Assembly (NCBI GenBank): GCA_963713355.1
Contig: CAVQLK010000011.1
Coordinates: 682,001 to 746,000, forward strand
DNA from: FEN-1219 sp963713355
Lineage (GTDB): Bacteria > Pseudomonadota > Gammaproteobacteria > Steroidobacterales > Rariloculaceae
DNA: 64,000 nt
Direction of reading: 5' to 3'
Part shown: positions 21,247-29,181 of the stretch, in pieces
Layout: each line of letters opens with the position of its first letter
Numbering within the stretch: position 1 is the stretch's first letter
Notes under the pieces: generated by a model
Told to the model about the DNA's origin: nothing
The model's input: only the letters and a program-made list of their open reading frames with translations
The model's database searches: none
Made by a program: the position numbers and the translations under genes

Positions 21247-22118
21247 GCTTCCGGTGCTCCGTCATAACGCCAAAAACGCCCGGATTCCGCGAGCGTGGTC
21301 TTGTCGATCGTGCGGATCATGTTCTCGACCGTGAACGACGCCTCGATCATGATCGGATTGCCGCGCAGATACGCTTGCCGCTCGGTCAGCGTGGGCCCCG
21401 GGTTCAGTATCACGACCGTGACGCCGTCCGCCTTCACGGACGCGGCCACGATTTGCATCTCGCGGTTCAAGGCGGCCTTGCTCATGCGATAGAATGTGGC
21501 TCCGGGCCGCGGGTTCGGCAGCTCCCCGGTGATCGTGCCGTTGCTAGAGCTGATCGCGACGATCTTCTTCAGCGTGCTGGCCTTCACGTTCCCGTAGAAC
21601 GCCTCCGAGACGACGAGCGGGCCTTTGATGTTGACGTCCATGATCGTGTCGAGCAGCTCGAAGCTCATCTGACCGAAGCTCTGCGTCGACCAATCGCCGG
21701 GGCAGTCTTCGTCTCCGGACGCGCACTCGCTGCGGTCGTTATAGACGCCGGCATTGTTGATCAGCACGTCGATCGGCACGTCAACGAGCCGCGCGGCAAG
21801 CGCGCGCGCCTGCTCGACGTCCGTGACGTCGAGCGTCTCGACTCGAACCTTAGGGTTATCGGCCACGACGGCAGCGAGCGTCGCCGGCAGCTCGCGCCGG
21901 CGGTGCGTGGCGATCACCGTCCAACCCTTCGCTGCGTATTGCTTGGTGAACTCGAGGCCGAGCCCCGAGTTCGCGCCCGTGATGAGCACCGTCTCGGCGC
22001 TCGCGAAGCCGGGCACCACGCCAATGACCGCCGTTACCATCAGCAGGCGCACAAAGCTCGCGCGCGCGCTTCTCCGCCAGTGTTGCACGTCAGCATCCGA
22101 AGAGAACGACGCGGTCAC
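21240..22118 (-). CDS. Short-chain dehydrogenase with an N-terminal signal peptide
   Basis: A 292-residue classical SDR. The NAD(P) motif TGANSGLG is at 48-55, NNAG at 121-124, a Ser at 191-192 and the YxxxK pair at Y210 and K214, so the active site is complete. Unusually, residues 22-41 form a hydrophobic stretch ending FASA, read directly into the first Rossmann strand (ETVLITGAN). This looks like a cleavable export signal, whereas most SDRs are cytoplasmic and bind a cofactor not abundant in the periplasm. The hydrophobic stretch could instead be a membrane anchor. The downstream NTF2-like gene is also exported. Confidence 0.82.
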   Translation of the reverse strand: MTASFSSDADVQHWRRSARASFVRLLMVTAVIGVVPGFASAETVLITGANSGLGLEFTKQYAAKGWTVIATHRRRELPATLAAVVADNPKVRVETLDVTDVEQARALAARLVDVPIDVLINNAGVYNDRSECASGDEDCPGDWSTQSFGQMSFELLDTIMDVNIKGPLVVSEAFYGNVKASTLKKIVAISSSNGTITGELPNPRPGATFYRMSKAALNREMQIVAASVKADGVTVVILNPGPTLTERQAYLRGNPIMIEASFTVENMIRTIDKTTLAESGRFWRYDGAPEAW

Positions 22119-22205
22119 GTTACCATGAGCCCGAGGCGCGGAGGCGGCGACGCTGACCGAGACTGTCGTTTATGCTTGCAGGGAGGGCAAAGGCGGAGTA
22201 CGGAC

Positions 22206-22811
22206 ATGGCGAACCGTAGGGACCTCTTGAGAGCCGGCGCGATGTTGCCCGCAGCTTCGCTTGCCGCGGCGCCGTTCGGGCGCGCGCTCGGCGCGGCGGA
22301 GCCGTCGCTGGCGCTCGAGCGTTTCGTGTTCGACGTGCGCTTCGCGGAGTCCGGCGCAATCGCGGAGCACATCGAGCGGCTCGGGGTTCCTCTGTCACCG
22401 GTAGCCGACGACTTGATGACGCTCTGGTACGACGATCTCGATCTCAAATGGCGCAACGCTCCGATGGCGCTCGCCGGGGTCACACTCGCGGACGCGCTGT
22501 TCGTTCTCGAGACGTTCGCGCTCGATCGAGGCATGCACGTCGTCTATCGCGGCGAGCATGGCCTCGTCGAGAACGGCAGCATCACGCACCGCGTCGCCGG
22601 CCCCTCTGCGCTCATCGAGCGGCTAGCGCCGCTGCGCGTACCGTGGGAAAGCGCGCTGGCGAGCGCACTCAGTGAGTGCCCGCTCGGCGCGCCGCAGACC
22701 GCGCGCGCCGAGCTCGTGACCGACGGCGCGCCGCTGTCCTTGCGCGACGCACCGCTTCATTCGTGGATCATCGCGCCGCGCGCGGCCGTCGCGTCGCGCG
22801 TCGACAGTTGA
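22206..22811 (+). CDS. Tat-signal protein of unknown function
   Basis: A 201-residue protein that opens with a twin-arginine signal (NRRDLLRAGA, cleaved near GRALGA), so it should be exported folded. The remainder has an alpha/beta pattern (LERFVFDVRFAESG, LTLADALFVLETFALDRGMH) that resembles no family I can name. ATG 22206 has a GGCGGAG site upstream. It stands nine bases before the flavoprotein gene and may be an accessory or cofactor-delivery subunit; that is inference from position. Confidence 0.7.
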   Translation: MANRRDLLRAGAMLPAASLAAAPFGRALGAAEPSLALERFVFDVRFAESGAIAEHIERLGVPLSPVADDLMTLWYDDLDLKWRNAPMALAGVTLADALFVLETFALDRGMHVVYRGEHGLVENGSITHRVAGPSALIERLAPLRVPWESALASALSECPLGAPQTARAELVTDGAPLSLRDAPLHSWIIAPRAAVASRVDS

Positions 22812-22820
22812 GGGGAAGCC

Positions 22821-24479
22821 ATGGCGATTTTGCCGCCCGGGGTCAGTGCCGAGTCGTTTCAATCCGCGATTCGCGAGTTCCAGGACGCCGTCGGACGCGA
22901 CTGGGTCTTCACGAGCGACGACGATCTGTACTCGTATCGCGACCACTTCTCGTACATCAAGGATCAACCGAACGAGCTCATTCCGTCGGCTGCCGTCGGC
23001 CCCGACACGACGGAGCAGGTGCAGGCCATCGTCAGAACGGCGAACAAGCACAAGATTCCTCTGTACGCGATCTCCACGGGCAAGAACTTTGCCTACGGAG
23101 GCCCGTCGCCGAACGTGCGCGGCAGCGTCACCGTCGACTTGAAGCGCATGAACCGAATTCTCGTCTGCGACGACAAGCGCAATTTCGCGCTCGTCGAGCC
23201 CGGCGTGTCCTACATCGATCTCTACCGGCACATTCAGGCGAACAAGCTGAACGTCTGGGTCGATACGCCGGATCCCGGCTGGGGCAGCCTGATCGGCAAC
23301 GCGATGGATCACGGCATCGGCTACACGATGGGGTATTACCGCGACCACTTCGGTGCGCACACCGGCATGGAGGTGGTCCTGCCGAACGGCGAGGTCATGC
23401 GCACGGGCATGGGCGCGATGCCGGCGTCGCAGAGCTGGCAGGAATACCGGCACGGCTACGGCCCCGATCCCGCCGGGCTGTTCGGCCAAGGCAACTTCGG
23501 CATCGTCACGAAGATGGGCTTTCGGCTGATGCCGGCGCCCGAGCATTGGCGCAACGGCTTGGTCACGGTACCGAAGCGCCAGGATCTCATTCCCTTGATC
23601 GAAGCCGTCAACTATCTCGGCGACCTTTCGATGTGTGGCGAGCCGTGGTACGGCAGCCCTTTGAGCCAGCTCATGGGCAACACCGAGTTTCGCGACGCGG
23701 CGCTCTCGTTCAACGAAGCAGAGATGGATCGACAGGCCGCGGCCGCGAAGCTGCACTCGTGGCAAGTCGAGCTGCAGTTCTACGGGTCGGAACGCACGAC
23801 GCTCGCGAGCTGGGAGTACGCCAAGGAGCTCGTCGCTCGAAAGGTGCCCGGTGCACGCTTCACCGACGGCGAGTCGCTGAAGACGCCATTGACGCGCGAG
23901 CAAATCGCGGCGACGACGGGCCCGTACCCGACGAACATGCGGCGCAACGTCACGCAGGGCGTTCCGGGGCTCGGCATCTGGTACATGACGGGCCGCACGG
24001 AGCGCAATCCGAACGCGTGGAACGAGACCCACATCGGCCTATTCTCCTTGATCGGCCGCAGCGGTGAGGCCGTCTTGCAAGCGCAGAAAGATTTCGCGTC
24101 GATCGCACGTAAGCTCGAAATGCCGAGCCTGTTCCCGAACGCGATCCAGACTCCCGTCAACTGGTACCAATTCGCGTTCTTGATGGGCAACGGCTTCGGT
24201 CTCGGCGGCGGCGACGTGAGCCCCGCAGGGAAGCTGGCGGCCACGGCGAAGCTGCGCGAGGTGCTGCGCGAGAACGCCGCGCTCGGCTACGGCGACTACC
24301 GCGCGCCGCCGATCCTGCAGGACGACGTCGCCGATCAATATTCGTTCAACGACTTCGCGTTGCGGCGTTTCACAGAGACGTTGAAGGACGCCATCGATCC
24401 GAACGGCATCATCTCGCCGGGAAGGGCCGGCGTCTGGCCGGCGGCGTTCCGCTCGATGCGCGGGGGGATGCGCTCATGA
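22821..24479 (+). CDS. FAD-linked oxidase of the p-cresol methylhydroxylase / vanillyl-alcohol oxidase type
   Basis: A 552-residue flavoprotein. The FAD-binding PCMH fold lies at about 50-230 (STGKNFAYGG, VEPGVSYIDLY, LIGNAMDHGIGYT) and a cap domain with substrate-site residues follows. Family members oxidise 4-alkylphenols and transfer electrons to a cytochrome c subunit or to oxygen. No signal peptide is visible, so it may cross the membrane with a partner, as PchF does with PchC. The stop overlaps the ATG of a cytochrome c gene (ATGA), which supports a flavocytochrome. The true substrate is unknown; a terpenoid or aromatic alcohol is possible. Confidence 0.85.
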   Translation: MAILPPGVSAESFQSAIREFQDAVGRDWVFTSDDDLYSYRDHFSYIKDQPNELIPSAAVGPDTTEQVQAIVRTANKHKIPLYAISTGKNFAYGGPSPNVRGSVTVDLKRMNRILVCDDKRNFALVEPGVSYIDLYRHIQANKLNVWVDTPDPGWGSLIGNAMDHGIGYTMGYYRDHFGAHTGMEVVLPNGEVMRTGMGAMPASQSWQEYRHGYGPDPAGLFGQGNFGIVTKMGFRLMPAPEHWRNGLVTVPKRQDLIPLIEAVNYLGDLSMCGEPWYGSPLSQLMGNTEFRDAALSFNEAEMDRQAAAAKLHSWQVELQFYGSERTTLASWEYAKELVARKVPGARFTDGESLKTPLTREQIAATTGPYPTNMRRNVTQGVPGLGIWYMTGRTERNPNAWNETHIGLFSLIGRSGEAVLQAQKDFASIARKLEMPSLFPNAIQTPVNWYQFAFLMGNGFGLGGGDVSPAGKLAATAKLREVLRENAALGYGDYRAPPILQDDVADQYSFNDFALRRFTETLKDAIDPNGIISPGRAGVWPAAFRSMRGGMRS

Positions 24480-24851
24480 GCGCGACGGCGAAGGTAGTCG
24501 CCTCGTCGATCGCATTCGTGTTGTTGTCGTGCGGCGTCGGCGGCGCAGGAGACGGCGTCCGTCGAGCGCGGCCGCGCCAAGTTCGAGGAGAGCTGCGCTC
24601 CTTGCCACGGCGATGGCATCGGCGACGACGGGCGCGCGATGCTGCCCGGCACGGATGCGCTGCGCATCAAGTATCAGGGCTCGCTGCCGGCTCTGCTCGA
24701 GCGGCGCACGGATCTCAATGCCGAGGCGATCCGCACGTTCGTACGGCGCGGCACGTGGTCGATGCCGCCGTTTCGGCCGACGGAGGTCACGGAGCAAGAC
24801 ATTCAGGACCTCGCCGCGTACCTGCGGCAGTCCTCGGGCGGCGGGCGCTAA
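24476..24851 (+). pseudogene. Cytochrome c subunit split by a frameshift
   Basis: ATG 24476 opens a good signal peptide (MSATAKVVASSIAFVLLS) but that frame then reads arginine-rich nonsense. From about 24531 a different frame gives ASAAQETASVERG, the haem motif CAPCH and a normal small class I cytochrome with a distal Met (WSMPPF), ending at TAA 24849-24851. The haem frame has no start codon before CAPCH, so a one-base insertion or two-base loss near 24528-24545 separates the halves. The gene overlaps the flavoprotein stop and is probably its electron acceptor. A real mutation or a sequencing error are both possible; without the shift it would encode about 125 residues. Confidence 0.75.
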
Positions 24852-24857
24852 AGGCTC

Positions 24858-25469
24858 ATGCGGCGCCGGTCTTTCCTCTTTGGCTGCGCCGTGTCCGGCG
24901 TCCTCGCCGCCCACGCGGGCGGAGCGGCGGAAATTCGCACCGACTCGCCCGTCGCCACGATTGAGTCGCTGCAACAAGGCCTCGTCGAAGCCGCGCGCGA
25001 CAAGTCCGCAGCGGCGGAGGAGCGTTACGCGAAGCTCGAGCCGCTGATCGTCGCGACGCACGACTTGCCGTACATCGCCGAGTTCGCGTTACGCCGCCAG
25101 TGGAGCTTGCTCGCGGCCGAGGATCAGCAGCGCTTCGTCGCGGCGTTTCAGCGGCTCAGCGTCATGACGTATGCAGCGCGTTTCGGCGCGGTCGCGGCCG
25201 ATGCGTTTCGCCCCATCGTCGCGCGCGCGCCCGATGCAAACGGGCGCGTGCAAGTCACGACGGCAATCGAGCGCCAAGGTCAGCCCGACGTCTCGCTGGA
25301 GTACTTGCTGCAACAGGACGGCGAGATGTGGCGCATCGTCAACGTCGTGGCCGATGGCGTCAGCGATCTCGCGTTGAAGCGCGCCGAGTATCAACGCGTA
25401 TTCTCGAGCGCAGGCCTCGACGGCCTCATCGCGGAGCTCGAAGAGCAAACGCAGCGCCTGCAGCGCTGA
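24858..25469 (+). CDS. hpnM: MlaC/Ttg2D-family lipid-binding protein (HpnM-type)
   Basis: A 203-residue exported protein with a signal peptide (residues 1-23, SFLFGCAVSGVLAAHAGGAA). The body has the MlaC pattern: IESLQQGLVEAARD, then LPYIAEFALRRQWSLL, QQRFVAAFQRLSV and a two-strand VSLEYLLQQDGEMWRIVNVV segment. MlaC carries phospholipid between membranes; hopanoid loci often hold an HpnM paralogue. The hpnM name is tentative because the gene stands with a flavocytochrome operon, not the hopanoid operon at 76-10792. It starts six bases after the cytochrome gene. Confidence 0.78.
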   Translation: MRRRSFLFGCAVSGVLAAHAGGAAEIRTDSPVATIESLQQGLVEAARDKSAAAEERYAKLEPLIVATHDLPYIAEFALRRQWSLLAAEDQQRFVAAFQRLSVMTYAARFGAVAADAFRPIVARAPDANGRVQVTTAIERQGQPDVSLEYLLQQDGEMWRIVNVVADGVSDLALKRAEYQRVFSSAGLDGLIAELEEQTQRLQR

Positions 25470-25519
25470 CAGCAGCCTCACGGCAGTCGCGTCGCGGCTG
25501 CTCGACGAGCGGCCCGACA

Positions 25520-25544
25520 CGGCGCAGCCGCATGGGCTGCGCCG
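25520..25544. terminator. Perfect hairpin between convergent genes
   Basis: CGGCGCAGCC (25520-25529) pairs exactly with GGCTGCGCCG (25535-25544) around a five-base loop, a ten-base-pair GC-rich stem. It lies between hpnM (+) and the DUF4142 gene (-), both of which end toward it, so it could stop transcription in both directions. Neither side has a T-run, so termination may need other factors. Confidence 0.5.
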
Positions 25545-25564
25545 GAGAGGGGCAGTGCGCGGAC

Positions 25565-26116
25565 CTAGTTGTGTGGCCGCTCGTGGCTCGCGTCGCCGCC
25601 GGACTGCAGACGTTGTGCCGCCGCAAGATGCTCTTCGAGCGTCGGCAACAGCTCTTCGGCAAGCTCCGCGACCTTCGAGTCGCCACTCTGAGCCTGCTTC
25701 TCGTATTTCGCGATTTCTTCCTGATGGCCTTTGACCATCTCTGCCGCGAATTGCCGATCGAACTCCGCGCCCGACAAACGCGCCAAGGCGTCGTGCTTCT
25801 GCGTTTGCTCCGCGGTCGGCTGCGCCGGCGGGATGACGTTCAAGTCTTTCGCGAGCTCGGCCGTTTGCTTCATCGCTTTCGAGTGGTCTTCGACGAGCAT
25901 TTCGCCGAACTGACGAACGGCTTCGCTCTGACCTTTCTGCTGCGCCAGCTCGCCAAGCTTCACTTCGGCAAGATCGCCGCGAACGGCTTCCACCAAGAAT
26001 TTCGACTCTGGACTGTCTTGCGCCAGCGCGACCTCTTGCGCCGATGCGACGCCGCCCGCAGACAAGACAAAAATTGCACCCAAAGTTGCCAAACATTTTT
26101 CGGTTGCTCGAGTCAT
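25565..26116 (-). CDS. Exported DUF4142-family protein
   Basis: A 183-residue protein with a signal peptide ending in ASAQ. The mature part is a four-helix ferritin-like DUF4142 domain: SKFLVEAVRGDLAEVKLGEL, then FGEMLVEDHSKAM and FDRQFAAEMVKGHQEEIAKY. Its function is unknown; DUF4142 proteins are common in stress or envelope contexts. The second of two close ATGs is chosen because AAGGAGG lies seven bases before it, while the first is only one base away. Confidence 0.85.
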   Translation of the reverse strand: MTRATEKCLATLGAIFVLSAGGVASAQEVALAQDSPESKFLVEAVRGDLAEVKLGELAQQKGQSEAVRQFGEMLVEDHSKAMKQTAELAKDLNVIPPAQPTAEQTQKHDALARLSGAEFDRQFAAEMVKGHQEEIAKYEKQAQSGDSKVAELAEELLPTLEEHLAAAQRLQSGGDASHERPHN

Positions 26117-26193
26117 GGCCATTCCTCCTTGAATGGGTCACTGAACGAGCGCGAGCGTGCAAGTCCCATACCAAGGGACCGTATTTCTCGGGC

Positions 26194-26880
26194 CTACTGC
26201 GCGAGCGGCGGTAATCCCAAACGTTGCCGGATGGCCGGCCGCACGGCGTCGACATTTTGCAATATCAGCGCCTGCAGGCGCTTGATGCCTTCGGCGCGGT
26301 CGGCCACGGGCTCGTCGAGCCGGACGGCGCCCGCCGAGATCAGCGCAGGCTCGTCGCCGGCCAGCGCTTCGAGAAACGCGTCCTGATCGAGGCTGGCGAC
26401 GTCGCTCGTGATGTCGTAGCTCGGGACGGCGTCATAGGCGCGGCTTCTGGCGAGCGCAGCGAGCTCGCTGCGAGTAATCGCAACGCCCACAAAGTCGATA
26501 CGCGTGCTCTCGAATACGAGGCGAACAGCGCCACTGGATTTGGGCAGCATTCTCGAGCGCCGCTAGGGCATCCGCCGGCAAGGGTCCGAGCTTGCACTTG
26601 AAAAAGGTCCCATCAAGCCGATGGCTCACTGATGGTGACGTCAGCCGATACTCGCAACAGTTCAGCTCAAGGTCCGCACTCGTTGCCATGGCGAGGTCTT
26701 CGCGACCGCTGCGCGCAACTCTCGGCTCGGATTGTCGCTCATGCCGAGGATCAGCCGCGGCTGCTCGAGGTTTGCCGAGCCGCTGACGGCGAGCGTGCTC
26801 GTGTGCAGGCGGCTCACGATGGCGACGTCGCCTCGGAGTCCGACTTACAAACGGCCGCCAACAACAAGCGCCTAGTAACC
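26194..26880 (-). pseudogene. Decayed gene of unknown function, several frameshifts
   Basis: Protein-like pieces run in order on the minus strand but in changing frames. A hydrophobic start (RRLLLAAVCK) at about 26880 gives way to a piece with VAIVSRLHTSTLAVSGSANL and LILGMSDNPSRELRAAVA. Next comes one from 26689 with LNCCEYRL, DGTFFKCKLGPLPADALAAL. The last, a clean 118-codon frame from 26550, has VRLVFESTRIDFVGVAITR and ends LGLPPLAQ. Joined, they make one plausible exported protein of about 210 residues. I do not recognise the family. If the pieces are unrelated, only the 26194-26550 frame would be a candidate gene. Confidence 0.4.
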
Positions 26881-27107
26881 ACTGCGCGATCTGGTCACCG
26901 AGCCAACTCAGAGAGCGTTTTTTCTGCAACGTCAGAGCGAGCGCTTCCCGGACGGCGTCCGGGGCGTTCGGTCGCGATCGATCGCACGCTTGGTCTTCCT
27001 CCACGTGCTTCTGCTGAGCGGGGCGGCCGCGGGGGCGCGCAGTTACCCAGATGCGTGCATAATGGCGAGCATTGCTGGATCGCGCCTATCCGAATAACAA
27101 CTAACTC

Positions 27108-28481
27108 ATGAGCGGCGAGCAAGTCGATGCACTCGTGCTTTTTGGCGCAACCGGTGATCTTGCGCAGCGCAAGATCTACCCGGCACTACAGGCGTTGATT
27201 CGTCGCCGCGATCTGGACATCCCGATCATCGGAGTCGGCCGCTCGGGCACCGTAGAGCAGTTGGGCGCGAAGATCGCGGAAAGCTTGGAGAAATTCGATC
27301 AGCTGGATCCGCCCGCGTTTGCGAAGCTCGAGAGCTTGCTCCGATACGTCGACGGCGATTACCGCGATCTCGGCACGTTCGAGCGGCTTCGCGAGACGCT
27401 CGGCAACGCCAAGCATCCGCTTCACTACTTGGCCGTTCCACCGAGTCTATTCGCCGTGGTGGCCGGGAACCTGCGCAAATCCGGATCGGCCGACGGCGCG
27501 CGCGTCGTCGTCGAGAAGCCGTTCGGCCGCGATTTGGCTTCCGCGAACGCGCTGAACGAGTCGCTCCACGAAAACTTCGCAGAGGCCGACATCTACCGCA
27601 TCGATCACTACCTCGGCAAGGAGTCGGTGCAGAACCTGCTGTTCTTTCGCTTCTCGAATTCGTTTCTGGAGCCGGTCTGGAATCGCAACTTCGTCGACCA
27701 CGTGCAGATCACGATGGCCGAGACGTTCGGCGTCGAAGGGCGCGGCAAGTTCTACGAGGAAGTCGGCGCGATTCGCGACGTCGTCCAAAACCATCTGTTG
27801 CAGGTCGTCGCGCATCTCGCCATGGAGCCGCCGATCGGCGTCGGAGCCGAGGCGCTGCGCGACGAGAAGATCAAGGTGTTTCGCGCCATTCGGACGCTCA
27901 CGAACGAGGACGTCGTGCGCGCGCAGTACGACGGTTACCTGAGCGAGGCCGGTGTCGCAAGAGGTTCGACGGTCGAAACGTACGCCGCGTTGCGCCTCTG
28001 GATCGATTCATGGCGCTGGGCCGGCGTGCCGTTCTATATCCGTGCGGGCAAGCAGATGGCGGCGACCGCGAACGAGGTCTTGGTCACACTCAAGCAGCCA
28101 CCGCAGCGCGTGTTCGGCAAGCGGCTGAATGATCCGAACTATTTCCGCTTCCGGCTCGGTCCGGACCGCGTAGCGATCGCGATCGGAGCTCTTGCGAAGC
28201 AGCCCGGCATTGAGATGATCGGACGAGAGGTCGAGCTGTATGTCTCCAACGCGAGCGCCGATGAGGTCGGCGGCTACGAGCGGTTGATCGGCGCCGCGAT
28301 GGAAGGCGACACCGCGTTGTTTGCGCGTGAGGACGGTCTGCTCGAGGCCTGGCGGATCGTCGACCCCGCACTCGCCGCTACCACGACTCCGTACCGATAC
28401 GAGGGCGGCGGTTGGGGGCCGCGGCAAGCGGACCGAATCCTCGCGCACGGCGTGAAGTGGATGGCGCCCACCGCGGGATGA
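27108..28481 (+). CDS. zwf: Glucose-6-phosphate 1-dehydrogenase
   Basis: A 457-residue enzyme that makes 6-phosphogluconolactone and NADPH. The coenzyme motif GATGDLAQRK is at 13-22 and the substrate motif RIDHYLGKE begins at R164, with the catalytic His downstream in the QNHLLQVV region. Slightly short for the family but complete. A possible -10 element (CATAAT, 27058-27063) lies about 45 bases upstream. It overlaps pgl by four bases and faces the gnd operon, so the oxidative pentose phosphate genes are grouped. Confidence 0.94.
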   Translation: MSGEQVDALVLFGATGDLAQRKIYPALQALIRRRDLDIPIIGVGRSGTVEQLGAKIAESLEKFDQLDPPAFAKLESLLRYVDGDYRDLGTFERLRETLGNAKHPLHYLAVPPSLFAVVAGNLRKSGSADGARVVVEKPFGRDLASANALNESLHENFAEADIYRIDHYLGKESVQNLLFFRFSNSFLEPVWNRNFVDHVQITMAETFGVEGRGKFYEEVGAIRDVVQNHLLQVVAHLAMEPPIGVGAEALRDEKIKVFRAIRTLTNEDVVRAQYDGYLSEAGVARGSTVETYAALRLWIDSWRWAGVPFYIRAGKQMAATANEVLVTLKQPPQRVFGKRLNDPNYFRFRLGPDRVAIAIGALAKQPGIEMIGREVELYVSNASADEVGGYERLIGAAMEGDTALFAREDGLLEAWRIVDPALAATTTPYRYEGGGWGPRQADRILAHGVKWMAPTAG

Positions 28482-29179
28482 GCGACGCCGGTCCGGCGCT
28501 CGAGATACTGCCGACTGTCGAAGCCGTGGCGCGCCGCGCCGCGCGAGTGCTTGCGGACGAGCTGGCGAGCGCCATCGCGGCGCGCGGCCGGGCCGCGTTC
28601 GCGGTCAGCGGGGGCAGGACGCCGGCGCAGATGCTCGCGCACGCGGCTCGCGAGCCGCTATCGTGGGACGTGCTCGATCTCTTCCAGGTCGACGAGCGAA
28701 TCGCCCCGGCCGGCCATGCCGAGCGCAACTCGATCGCGGTCCGCGCGTCGTTCGCGACGCAAGTCGAACGGTTTCCCGAGCGCTATCACTTCATGCCCGT
28801 CGAGCAGCCGAATCTTGCGGCGGCCGCGCACAGCTATGAGCGCGAACTCGAGGCCGTGGCCGGCACCCCTGCGATCCTCGACGTCGTGCATCTTGGAATC
28901 GGCGACGACGGCCATACCGCTTCGATCTTCCCGGCCGCCGCAACCGGCGATGACCCAGGAGACGTGATCGTGACCGGCGTGCATCGCGGATGGCGGCGGA
29001 TGACGCTCACGATCGGTGCGATCAATCGCGCGCGCTTCGTGCTGTGGGTCGTGACCGGCCGCGACAAGCGTGCGGCGCTCGCGGGCTTGCTGCGCAAGGA
29101 CCCGGACCTCGTCGCAAGCCGCGTGCGGGGGAGCCGCGCGTTGGTTCTCGCCGACGCACTCGCAGCCCCGGGCGGCTGA
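28478..29179 (+). CDS. pgl: 6-phosphogluconolactonase
   Basis: A 233-residue NagB/DevB-fold enzyme that hydrolyses 6-phosphogluconolactone. FAVSGGRTPAQML, DLFQVDERIAP and LGIGDDGHTASIFP (phosphate and catalytic His region) are present. ATG 28478 overlaps the zwf stop. Its stop lies only two bases from the end of the convergent GH63 gene, leaving no room for a separate terminator. Confidence 0.93.
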   Translation: MSDAGPALEILPTVEAVARRAARVLADELASAIAARGRAAFAVSGGRTPAQMLAHAAREPLSWDVLDLFQVDERIAPAGHAERNSIAVRASFATQVERFPERYHFMPVEQPNLAAAAHSYERELEAVAGTPAILDVVHLGIGDDGHTASIFPAAATGDDPGDVIVTGVHRGWRRMTLTIGAINRARFVLWVVTGRDKRAALAGLLRKDPDLVASRVRGSRALVLADALAAPGG

Positions 29180-29181
29180 AG

